Positions 50,301 to 57,381 of a stretch of 64,000 bases of DNA are shown here, piece by piece (position 1 is the stretch's first letter; each line of letters begins with the position of its first letter). The notes beneath the pieces were generated by a model. It made no database searches, was not told the DNA's origin, and saw only the letters and a list, made by a program, of their open reading frames with translations. The DNA comes from DAOUAT01 sp964551735. GTDB lineage: Bacteria; Chloroflexota; Anaerolineae; CG2-30-64-16. The translations under genes were made by a program, and so were the position numbers. The stretch lies in assembly GCA_964551735.1 (NCBI GenBank), contig CAZKEF010000002.1, positions 186,001-250,000 of the forward strand, written 5' to 3'.

Positions 50301-50620
50301 TCAGCGGTGTCGCCTGGTACGATCGGGACGGCGATGGCAGCCGGGATCCCGGCGAGCCGAGCCTGGCGGGCGTGATCATCCGGCTCTCCCGATGGGAGAC
50401 CGAGATCGCTGAAACCCAGACCGCGGCCGATGGCACTTACCGCTTCGCGCCGCTGGTGCCGGGCACCCTCTACCGCGTGCGGGAGGTCCAACCGGCCTGG
50501 CTGCGCTGGTCCACCACGCCGGACGAGGTCCCGATCGCGCTCGCCAACGGGCAGCACGCCGTCGCCGATTTCGGCGACTGGAACGGCCGGCCGACCTGGC
50601 TGCCGTTAGTTTTGCGATAA
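47357..50620 (+). CDS. exported multidomain protein: CARDB, zinc-protease motif, NHL propeller, SdrD_B-like domain, LPLVLR tail
   Basis: 1087 residues. Signal peptide (IPFLLPLLLAGILILPALAG). CARDB-like domain about 130-230; a HELSHQVG zinc motif at 333 with a long flanking domain; a fibronectin-like domain near 550-640. Six or so NHL repeats follow (about 720-930: RILVADSGNDRIQAFNPYG type). A Pro/Thr stalk and an SdrD_B-like domain (ISGVAWYDRDGDGSRDPGEP) come last, then TWLPLVLR at the end. Bases 49383-49430 within the coding region match a dispersed palindrome at 61115-61208. Ribosome site CGGAGG. Probably a surface protease or sugar/peptide-binding protein. Confidence 0.82.
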   Translation: MALKRIPFLLPLLLAGILILPALAGGGQDAMSSPPAATPAPAGNGHTPFDPAQLRPGAPYPGAGYPWTRVSRAAPAGWGPAAPPDGVDLDVTFISRTPKYKSYCVEYLWGAPGEPGIPTLCPGTEGEQRWPAPGEVITFTAHIANKGAQPSPAFAYRWEIDGAEVASGILPGLAAGAMTTTGYQWPWGHVMDGERVTDDHTVRFTVDPLNEIAETYEINNTVADRTNALGFRIAITPEMIAAYDTPWDPAFSYSAEDWLQRQIAAMNWVFANSIYPTTPAGATERVRIDEIVVVSAPPINDRSSDGGWFVDADYRIISAWYDPLTDIDWALVHELSHQVGVIDLYQLDMSVTSVHVLDRNGMPANFGFSWPRPDLMGGGDIAPHTDGHLYSSHGAAGFSSTKGYRRGYYGEYQYDIPTENWLRVLDNRGNPAAGVEVSLYQRNGPAVWPGDITIDNGPEFVGSTGVDGRVRLANRQVIGGPWATATGHVLRDNPFGVVDVVGGRNRFLVKLARGKHEEFAWLDITDFNLAYWRGDREGHTFTLASHVPAEAIPAAPEGLTAQVAQRQVTLRWRGSLIPEVRGYYVYRATRPTYAYERISGLVQGADPIYVTECHGGDCVYTVTALDLDDRESGFSAAAWAPDLILPSAIVITDRGPAPTPMPVTVTAPPSALAGADPRGRPAGQVQDMPLRVILDTHAGPLIRQLLDERYLSRIGSVHVNLTGCRYLAFDPHGEGRFLVSDPKEHKVLVMDAALDSPAFPYWFGEYGTEPNQFRSPAGVAVWDQPCNSDACQRILVADSGNDRIQAFNPYGSFISMYGTTGSGPGQFHDPQGLAVDDLGRVIVVDRGNNRLQLLAFDGQSFSHLKTVTGGFNGPTGVWAYGSDRILVADTGNNVVKELIPDGDSYIVKEHREPLSEPRGVAADRDGNLIVADTGNQQVVTLPGVLPTFTPLPPVTPTTAPTATPTSTPSVTPTPTTTIPGSISGVAWYDRDGDGSRDPGEPSLAGVIIRLSRWETEIAETQTAADGTYRFAPLVPGTLYRVREVQPAWLRWSTTPDEVPIALANGQHAVADFGDWNGRPTWLPLVLR
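49383..49430. repeat. copy of the 61 kb palindrome core inside a coding region
   Basis: accctcgcggtcgccctg ... cgggcaggtgcaag ... gcccctac matches the core of 61115-61208 with a few differences. It encodes ADPRGRPAGQVQDMPL in frame. Confidence 0.7.
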
Positions 50621-50632
50621 ACAGCATCACTC

Positions 50633-50803
50633 ACAAGGAGGCACACCATGAACCCCACCCATCGTTCCGCACCCGGCGCAGGCCTGCCACGCGGATGGCT
50701 TTCCAGGGCTTGCATGATCCTGATCCTCGCGGCGGCGCTGGCGCCAGTCGCGGCCGCAGGGAACGCTGACTTGCCGACCAGCGCGCCGGCCGCACCGCAG
50801 GCC
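50633..50803 (+). repeat. shared 5' cassette, copy 1 (ribosome site plus signal peptide)
   Basis: From CAAGGAGG through the ATG and about 50 codons (THRSAPGAGLPRGWLS ... SAPAAPQA). Near-identical DNA at 53044-53233 and 57192-57381. Confidence 0.93.
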
Positions 50804-52993
50804 GCCCGCTTGCATGCAGCCTACGGCCAACTCCCGCTCCTCTTCGTCGAGAACCGCGGCCAGACCGACCCCCAGGTCGCTTTCACCACGCAGGCCGGCG
50901 GCGCCACGGTCTTCTTCACCCCGACCGGCGTCACCTATGCGCTGGTTGAGTCGCCGCCGGACGCTGACGCCCTGGCCTCAGCCCGGCATAGACCCGGCGC
51001 ACCGGCCCGCGCGGCCGCCAGCCCTGCACCGAGCCGGCGTTGGGCCATCAAGCTCGACTTCATCGGCGCGAATCCCAACGTCCGACCGCACGGGGAGGAA
51101 CCGGCTGAAACCATCGTCTCCTACTTCCGCGGCCGGCCCGACCAGTGGCACACCGGGCTGCGCACCTTCGGCCGCATCGTCTACCCCGACCTGTGGCCGG
51201 GCGTTGACCTGGTCTACTACGGCGCAGGCGGCGCGCTCAAGTACGAATTCGTCGTCCGCCCCGGCGCGGACCCCCGCCAGATCCGCCTGGCTTACCGGGG
51301 GGCTGAAGGGGTGACAATCAACGCCGCGGGCCAGCTTGCGGTGCGCACACCGGCGGGCGATCTCATGGATGACGTACCCGTGGCCTGGCAGGATGGCCTC
51401 GCCGGCCGCACCCCCGTTGAGGTTGACTACGCCTTCGCTGACACCGTCTCCCAACTTCCAACATCCAGCAACCAACCTTCAGCAGCCAACTTCGGCTTTC
51501 AAATCGGTCCGTATGACCGAACCCGCACCCTGATTTTGGATCCGACCGTGTTCTTCTACTGCGGCTATATCGGCGGCGCTGAATATGATGGAGCCAGAGA
51601 TGTGGCGGTCGATGCAGCCGGCAATGCCTATATCACAGGTGTCACTACCTCAACTCAGGTCTCCTTCCCTGTGCATGGAGGGCCAGACCTAACCTTCAAC
51701 GGTACCGCCGACGTCTTCGTGGTCAAAATCGGGGCAGGCGGAACGTCTCTGACTTACGCGGGCTACATCGGTGGCGCAGGCGACGATTCAGGTCACGGCA
51801 TCGCCGTGGATGCCGCCGGCAACGCCTACATCCTGGGAGACACATCTTCGGACCAAACCACTTTTCCCGTCACCGTAGGTCCGGATCTCACTTACAGCGG
51901 TGGTAACACTGACGCTTTCGTAGCCAAAATTAACCCATCTGGTACGGCTTTGATCTATGCTGGCTATATCGGTGGCGGGGGCGAGGAAGAAAGCTCCAGG
52001 ATTAGTACCGATGACGCCGGCAACGCCTATGTCACAGGTACCACATCTTCAGACCAAACAACCTTTCCCGTGAGTGGCGGGCCCGATCTGACCTTCAACG
52101 GTGGTAGAGATGCCTTCGTAGTCAAAATCAATCAAGTCGGCACCGCTTTAGTCTATGCCGGCTATGTCGGCGGCATTGAAGGGGATAGTGGCCACGGTAT
52201 TGCGGTAGATGGCGCAGGCAACGCCTACATCGTAGGCGAAACCTTTTCAGACCAGGCTTCCTTCCCAGTGAAAGGAGGCCCAGACGTGACCTACAACGGG
52301 GGAGGTGATGCCTTTGTCGCGAAACTCGACTCGACCGGCGCTCTGACCTATGCCGGCTATATTGGCGGGGACACGTTGGACTCTGGTCATGATATCGCCG
52401 TGGATGAAGATGGCAACGCTTATGTCACAGGTACTACCTACTCAGATCAGGACTCCTTCCCGGTGTTGGGGGGACCCGATCTCACCTACAATGGCGTTGG
52501 CTGGGGCGATGCCTTCGTAGCTAAGGTTAGCCCTGATGGCTCCAACCTGCTCTATGCAGGCTACATCGGAGGGGATAGCGCCGATGCCGGCTACGGCATC
52601 GCGGTCGATGCCGCCGGCAGTGCTTACATCACAGGCGGCACCACATCAGATCAGGCCTCCTTCCCGGTGCGCGATGGGCCAGATGTGACTTACAATGGCA
52701 GTGTCAGCGGCTGGGGAGACGCTTTCATAGCAAAGGTCGATCCTTCCGGCACAATGCTGATTTACGCTGGCTACATCGGTGGCGCAAGCGATGAATCTGG
52801 CACAGGCATTGCGGTGGATATTATGAATAACGCATATGTCACGGGCACAACTGACTCAAACCAGGCAACGTTCCCAGTGGTCGGCGGACCAGATCTGACT
52901 TACAACGGCGGATACAGAGATGCTTTCATAGTCAAGGTGGGTCAACGCCAACCTTTGTCACCCGTCCTGTGGCTGCCGCTGGTGCTGCGGTAG
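50648..52993 (+). CDS. exported SBBP-repeat propeller protein with LPLVLR tail
   Basis: 781 residues. The signal peptide with LSRACMILILAAALAPVAAA is shared almost unchanged with two later genes. Residues about 55-300 form the domain that usually precedes SBBP repeats (LLFVENRGQTDPQVAF, WPGVDLVYYGAGGALKYEF). Seven SBBP repeats follow (about 300-765; unit AGYIGG...GIAVDAAGNAYITG...FPVxGGPDLTYNG...DAFVAKI), enough for one seven-bladed propeller. It ends in LWLPLVLR. A 7-base array lies at 51451-51492 between the two parts. Codon use in the repeats is less GC-rich than before them. Confidence 0.88.
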   Translation: MNPTHRSAPGAGLPRGWLSRACMILILAAALAPVAAAGNADLPTSAPAAPQAARLHAAYGQLPLLFVENRGQTDPQVAFTTQAGGATVFFTPTGVTYALVESPPDADALASARHRPGAPARAAASPAPSRRWAIKLDFIGANPNVRPHGEEPAETIVSYFRGRPDQWHTGLRTFGRIVYPDLWPGVDLVYYGAGGALKYEFVVRPGADPRQIRLAYRGAEGVTINAAGQLAVRTPAGDLMDDVPVAWQDGLAGRTPVEVDYAFADTVSQLPTSSNQPSAANFGFQIGPYDRTRTLILDPTVFFYCGYIGGAEYDGARDVAVDAAGNAYITGVTTSTQVSFPVHGGPDLTFNGTADVFVVKIGAGGTSLTYAGYIGGAGDDSGHGIAVDAAGNAYILGDTSSDQTTFPVTVGPDLTYSGGNTDAFVAKINPSGTALIYAGYIGGGGEEESSRISTDDAGNAYVTGTTSSDQTTFPVSGGPDLTFNGGRDAFVVKINQVGTALVYAGYVGGIEGDSGHGIAVDGAGNAYIVGETFSDQASFPVKGGPDVTYNGGGDAFVAKLDSTGALTYAGYIGGDTLDSGHDIAVDEDGNAYVTGTTYSDQDSFPVLGGPDLTYNGVGWGDAFVAKVSPDGSNLLYAGYIGGDSADAGYGIAVDAAGSAYITGGTTSDQASFPVRDGPDVTYNGSVSGWGDAFIAKVDPSGTMLIYAGYIGGASDESGTGIAVDIMNNAYVTGTTDSNQATFPVVGGPDLTYNGGYRDAFIVKVGQRQPLSPVLWLPLVLR
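51451..51492. repeat. heptamer tandem repeat inside SBBP gene
   Basis: Six units: ccaactt, ccaacat, ccagcaa, ccaacct, tcagcag, ccaactt. It encodes SQLPTSSNQPSAANF. Confidence 0.85.
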
Positions 52994-52998
52994 CACAC

Positions 52999-53030
52999 GC
53001 CCTGGGCCGCCGCTTGTGGCGGTCCAGGGC
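52999..53030 (+). terminator. hairpin after SBBP gene
   Basis: 13-base arms gccctgggccgcc and ggcggtccagggc (one G:U) around a 6-base loop, five bases after the stop. No T-run follows, so it may slow RNA decay and not end transcription. Confidence 0.55.
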
Positions 53031-53043
53031 ACTTCAAGGTTCG

Positions 53044-53233
53044 CAAGGAGGCACCCCATGAACTCCACCCATCGTTCCGCACCCGGCGCAGGCCTGCCAC
53101 GCGGTTGGCTTTCCAGGGCCTGCATGATCCTGATCCTCGCGGCGGCGCTGGCGCCAGTCACGGCCGCGGGGAACGCAGACCTGCCGGCCAGCGCGCCGGC
53201 CGCGCCGCAGGCCGGCGGTTGGGCCGGCGGGTT
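53044..53233 (+). repeat. shared 5' cassette, copy 2
   Basis: Same as 50633-50803, and extended to GGWAGGF shared with copy 3. Confidence 0.93.
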
Positions 53234-55424
53234 CGGCACGCCCGGTGTAAACCACTATGTCTATAGTCTGGCAGCAGGGCCGGACGGATCGGTTTATGTC
53301 GGCGGCAGCTTCACGGCCGCCGGCAACGTCGCGGCAAACTGCATCGCGCGTTGGGATAGCGCGACCGGAACCTGGCATCCCCTGGGCCAGGGGATGGCCG
53401 GGTGCGACTTCTCCGGCAGCGCCAGCGTCACTGCCCTGGCGGTGGGGCCGGACGGCACGCTCTACGCCGGCGGCGGATTCACGACCGCAGGTGGTGTTAC
53501 GGCCAACTACGTTGCCCGTTGGGATGGCACGGCATGGCACGCCCTGGGCAGCGGGATGGATAAGTGGGTCTCTGCCCTGGCTGTAGACAGCCTGGGCAAC
53601 CTGTACGCCGGTGGGGCGTTTACCAGCGCAGGCGGCGTGGCAGCCAACTACGTCGCCCGCTGGGATGGCACAGCATGGCACCCGCTCGGCAGCGGCATGG
53701 GCGGGTGTGCATCCAGCGGCGACTGTGTTAAATCGCTGGCAGTGGATGGGGACGGCAACCTCTATGCCGGTGGCGGATTCACTACTGCCGGCGGCGTGGC
53801 GGCCAACGGCATCGCGCGCTGGAATGGCGCCGAGTGGCAATCCCTCGGCAGCGGCATGGACGGCTGCGGGGGCTTCCACTGTGTCGTCTGGGCGCTGGCA
53901 GCAGGGCCGGATGGCTCGCTCTACGCCGGAGGCCAGTTCACCACGGCTGGCGGTGTGGCAGCCAGCAATATCGCGCGTTGGGATAGCGCGACCTCGACGT
54001 GGCATTCCCTGGGTAGTGGGATACCCAGCTACGGCCAGGTCACAGCCCTGGCGCTGAGCACAGGCGGCATGCTCTATGTGGGGGGCCACTTCAGCAGCGC
54101 AGGCGGCGTGTACACCGATTGGATCGCTTCATGGGATGGTACGTGGCACGCCCTGGACAACGGGGTCAGTAACCCGGTCTGGGCGCTCACATGGGGCGCG
54201 GATGGCTCAATCTACGCCGGGGGGTACTTCACCAGCGCCAGCGGCGTACCGGCCAGTCATATCACTCGCTGGGATCCGCTGGCCTCATCGTGGCACACCG
54301 TGGGCTCGGGCAACGGGATGAGCGGCGGCGATGCATCCGAAGGCGTCAGGGCTTTGAAGCGGGATTCCAACGGCGTCATCTATGCTGGGGGCGACTTTGC
54401 CGCAGCGGGCGATGTTGCAGCCAGCCGCATTGCCCGGTGGGACGGCGCGGCATGGCGCCCACTGAGCAGCGGGATGAGCAACAGGTACTCGAACGCCTAT
54501 GTCTCCGCCCTGGGGATCGGGTCAGATGGCGCGCTGTATGCCGGCGGCCAGTTCGAAAGGGCCGGCGCGACATGGCTAAAGAACATTGCGCGTTGGGATG
54601 GCACAGAATGGCAGCCCTTGGGCGATGGGGTGAATGGAAGCGTTTTCGCCCTGGCTGCGGATAGGGATGGCAACATCTATGTCGGCGGCTCGTTCAGAAC
54701 CGCAGGCGATGTGACAGTCAACAACATCGCCCGCTGGCATATCGCAACAGGGAGGTGGCATGCCCTTGGCGGCGGGGTGACCGCCCCCGACTATTCTACC
54801 GTTTTCGCCCTGGCGATAGGGCCAGACGGAGCGCTCTACGTCGGGGGGTATTTCAAAACAGCAGGAGATGTGCCAGCCAACCACATCGCACGCTGGGATC
54901 CCGCGACTGCGACGTGGCACAGCCTGGGCACTGGGCTGAACTACTATGTCCGCGCGCTCGTTTCTGGGCCGGATGGCTCGCTCTACGCCGGAGGCCAGTT
55001 CACCACCGCGGGTGATGTGGCGGCCAACCAGGTCGCCCGCTGGGATGGCACGGCATGGCATCCCCTGGGCAGCGGCATGGGCGGCTGCCAGTACGGCTGC
55101 TCGGTTAATGCCCTGACATTTGGGTCGGACGGCTCGCTCTATGCAGGAGGGAACTTCCCGACCGCTGGCGGTGTGACGGTCAATCACATCGCCCGCTGGG
55201 ATGGCGCCTCATGGCGCCCCCTGAGCAGTGGCATGTATGTTGATAGCCACGATCCTCCCACTGAACCCCCCTATGTCTATGCCCTGGCATCCATGCCAGA
55301 TGGCTCGCTCTACGCCGGGGGGGACTTCAGAATGGCGGGGGGAGTGCCGTCGAGCAAGATCGCGCGCTGGATGGGATATCCGGAGCTAAACAGGAAAGTC
55401 TGGCTGCCGCTGGTGCTGCGGTGA
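53058..55424 (+). CDS. exported multi-repeat propeller-like protein with LPLVLR tail
   Basis: 788 residues from the ATG at 53058 (AAGGAGG before it). The signal peptide is the shared cassette. The rest is a long array of 40-50-residue units of the type LYAGGxFTTAGGVxANxIARWDGTxWHPLGSGM, with two or more beta-propellers' worth of repeats. Each unit resembles the delta-60/galactose-oxidase-like repeats of large surface proteins. Ends in VWLPLVLR. Binding role presumed. It is the nearest relative of the gene at 57205. Confidence 0.85.
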   Translation: MNSTHRSAPGAGLPRGWLSRACMILILAAALAPVTAAGNADLPASAPAAPQAGGWAGGFGTPGVNHYVYSLAAGPDGSVYVGGSFTAAGNVAANCIARWDSATGTWHPLGQGMAGCDFSGSASVTALAVGPDGTLYAGGGFTTAGGVTANYVARWDGTAWHALGSGMDKWVSALAVDSLGNLYAGGAFTSAGGVAANYVARWDGTAWHPLGSGMGGCASSGDCVKSLAVDGDGNLYAGGGFTTAGGVAANGIARWNGAEWQSLGSGMDGCGGFHCVVWALAAGPDGSLYAGGQFTTAGGVAASNIARWDSATSTWHSLGSGIPSYGQVTALALSTGGMLYVGGHFSSAGGVYTDWIASWDGTWHALDNGVSNPVWALTWGADGSIYAGGYFTSASGVPASHITRWDPLASSWHTVGSGNGMSGGDASEGVRALKRDSNGVIYAGGDFAAAGDVAASRIARWDGAAWRPLSSGMSNRYSNAYVSALGIGSDGALYAGGQFERAGATWLKNIARWDGTEWQPLGDGVNGSVFALAADRDGNIYVGGSFRTAGDVTVNNIARWHIATGRWHALGGGVTAPDYSTVFALAIGPDGALYVGGYFKTAGDVPANHIARWDPATATWHSLGTGLNYYVRALVSGPDGSLYAGGQFTTAGDVAANQVARWDGTAWHPLGSGMGGCQYGCSVNALTFGSDGSLYAGGNFPTAGGVTVNHIARWDGASWRPLSSGMYVDSHDPPTEPPYVYALASMPDGSLYAGGDFRMAGGVPSSKIARWMGYPELNRKVWLPLVLR

Positions 55425-55557
55425 CATGCGCTCTGCTGGGCCATCACAAGTAATGGGCTGGGACTTGAAGACCATAATGAGACACTTGCCGAAGGCAGTC
55501 TCACCAGCCGTTCACAACACAATTTTTGACCGGTTCTCAAGGAAAGGAAGCCCTAAC

Positions 55558-56901
55558 ATGCGACCCAAACACCTCATAACCATCCTCGTTCTGCTAGCGT
55601 TGACCATACCAGCAAGACCCGCGCATGCAGGTGGTGTCGTGCATGTCTGCGATGAGGCACACCTGCTGGCGGCATTGGCCGCTGGCGGCACGGTGACCTT
55701 CAGTTGCAGCGGCACAATCGCCCTGAAAGCCACTATCACGATCGCGGCCGATACAACCATTGATGGCAGTGGACAGATAGTCACCATCAGCGGCAACGAC
55801 ACGGTGAGGGTATTCTTTGTTAATTCGGAGATTACTCTGATCCTAAACAGATTGACTATAGCCAATGGAAGCAGTCCCGGCGGAGTGGGCGGGGAAGGCG
55901 GAGCCATCTACAACAACGGCGGAACAATCATCGTAAGTAACAGCAGTCTGTCTAACAACAAAGCCGGAGAAGGTGGCGGTGGCATCTACAATTCCGGTAT
56001 ACTGTCCGTGAGCACTAGCGTTTTTTCAGGCAATCGCGCCAATGGAGGTGTCGGCGGCGGCATCACCAACCTTGGTACACTTAACGTAACCAACAGCACT
56101 TTCTCCGACAATAGCACCGTAGCATCGGGGGGCGGTGTTTACAACGCCTTCGGCTGCACCTTGACTGTGGCCAACAGCAACTTCTCTCATAATAGCGCCA
56201 CTACCGGATCCGGGGGTGGTATCCACAACGAAAACGGTACTCTAGCTGTAACCCAAAGCTCCTTCACTGGCAACAATTCCGCTTCCGCAGGCGGTGGCAT
56301 CTACAACATCAATGACTATTCAGGACAGTTGACCGTGACTAGCAGTACTTTCTTTAGCAACAGCACCGTCTACTACGGTGGAGGCATCAGCAGCTCGGGT
56401 ACAATGACCGTAAGCAACAGCACTTTCTCTGCCAACAGTGCCACCAACTCCGGCGGAGGTATCTACAACACGCGTATGCTAACCATAAGCAACAGCACCG
56501 TGGCCAGCAATAGTGCCGGGTCTGGTGGTGGCATCTATACCACCCCAGCCGGCACTGCAATAATCAACAACACGATTGTCGCTAGCAGTCTGGCAGGGGG
56601 GAACTGTGCTGGCTCCATCACAGATGGCAGCGGCAACCTCAGCTATCCCGACACCACTTGTCCTGGCATCAATAGGGACCCCTTGCTTGGCCCGCTGCAG
56701 AACAATGGCGGACCTACTCATACTATGGCACTCGGTTTAGGTAGTCCGGCCCGGGATACAGCGGATGACGCTATCTGTGCCGCCATGCCGGTGAATAACC
56801 TTGATCAGCGCGGTGTTGCCCGCCCCCAGGGACCGCATTGTGACATCGGCGCGTATGAAGCCGCGCCTCCGCGGGTTTGGCTACCTATCATCAAGAGATA
56901 G
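55558..56901 (+). CDS. exported beta-helix protein with choice-of-anchor-Q-like domain and VWLPIIKR tail
   Basis: 447 residues from the ATG at 55558 (AAGGAAAGGAAG upstream). Signal peptide (LITILVLLALTIPARPAHAGG). Residues about 70-340 are right-handed beta-helix repeats rich in Asn, Ser, Gly (GGGIYNSGTLTVSNSTFSGN-like units). Near the C-terminus SPARDTADDAICAAMPVNNLDQRGVARP and CDIGAYEA match the choice-of-anchor Q domain. In other bacteria that domain stands before many kinds of C-terminal sorting signal. Here it is followed at once by PPRVWLPIIKR. The gene is less GC-rich than its neighbours, with many AAC, AGC and ACT codons, perhaps acquired. Confidence 0.88.
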   Translation: MRPKHLITILVLLALTIPARPAHAGGVVHVCDEAHLLAALAAGGTVTFSCSGTIALKATITIAADTTIDGSGQIVTISGNDTVRVFFVNSEITLILNRLTIANGSSPGGVGGEGGAIYNNGGTIIVSNSSLSNNKAGEGGGGIYNSGILSVSTSVFSGNRANGGVGGGITNLGTLNVTNSTFSDNSTVASGGGVYNAFGCTLTVANSNFSHNSATTGSGGGIHNENGTLAVTQSSFTGNNSASAGGGIYNINDYSGQLTVTSSTFFSNSTVYYGGGISSSGTMTVSNSTFSANSATNSGGGIYNTRMLTISNSTVASNSAGSGGGIYTTPAGTAIINNTIVASSLAGGNCAGSITDGSGNLSYPDTTCPGINRDPLLGPLQNNGGPTHTMALGLGSPARDTADDAICAAMPVNNLDQRGVARPQGPHCDIGAYEAAPPRVWLPIIKR

Positions 56902-56935
56902 TTTAGATGCAGACACCCACAAGCACTGATCACGG

Positions 56936-57178
56936 GTGGCACAATGCAAGCGTGGTCTAGGAACGCCAGAGGCGTTGTCCATTACCAATGATGCACTCAG
57001 GTGGATAAGTGGTTGGAGACATTCAGGCAACGATGGAGTTCAGCCTCGCGCAACGCGGACTGGGACCCTACTCCGCGTGCGCGAGGCCCAGATCGCGCTC
57101 GCCAACGGGCAGCACGCCGTCGCCGATTTCGGCGACTGGAACGGCCGGCCGACCTGGCTGCCGCTGATTCTGCGCTAG
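56936..57178 (+). pseudogene. remnant of an SdrD_B-type gene end, with TWLPLILR tail
   Basis: Bases about 57068-57178 encode RVREAQIALANGQHAVADFG...WNGRPTWLPLILR. The same DNA, with one 45-base deletion, ends the gene at 47357-50620. Nothing upstream belongs to that gene, and the 56902-57067 stretch shows no recognisable coding. Together with the following cassette it is a copied junction, so I call it a pseudogene fragment. Confidence 0.75.
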
Positions 57179-57191
57179 AGAGCATCATATG

Positions 57192-57381
57192 CAAGGAGGC
57201 CACCATGAAGCCCACCCATCGTTCCGCACCCGGCGCAGGCCTGCCACGCGGTTGGCTTTCCAGGGCCTGCATGATCCTGATCCTCGCGGCGGCGCTGGCG
57301 CCAGTCACGGCCGCGGGGAACGCTGACCTGTCGGCCAGCGCGCCGGCCGCGCCGCAGGCCGGCGGTTGGGCCGGCGGGTTC
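57192..57381 (+). repeat. shared 5' cassette, copy 3
   Basis: Same as 53044-53233 with few changes. The repeated block here starts further upstream, at about 57082, where it matches 50520 onward. Confidence 0.93.

Noticed and set aside
52999..53030. Strong intrinsic terminator
   Set aside because: The stem is good but no T-run follows, and the next gene on the same strand starts at once. Listed only as a hairpin of low confidence.
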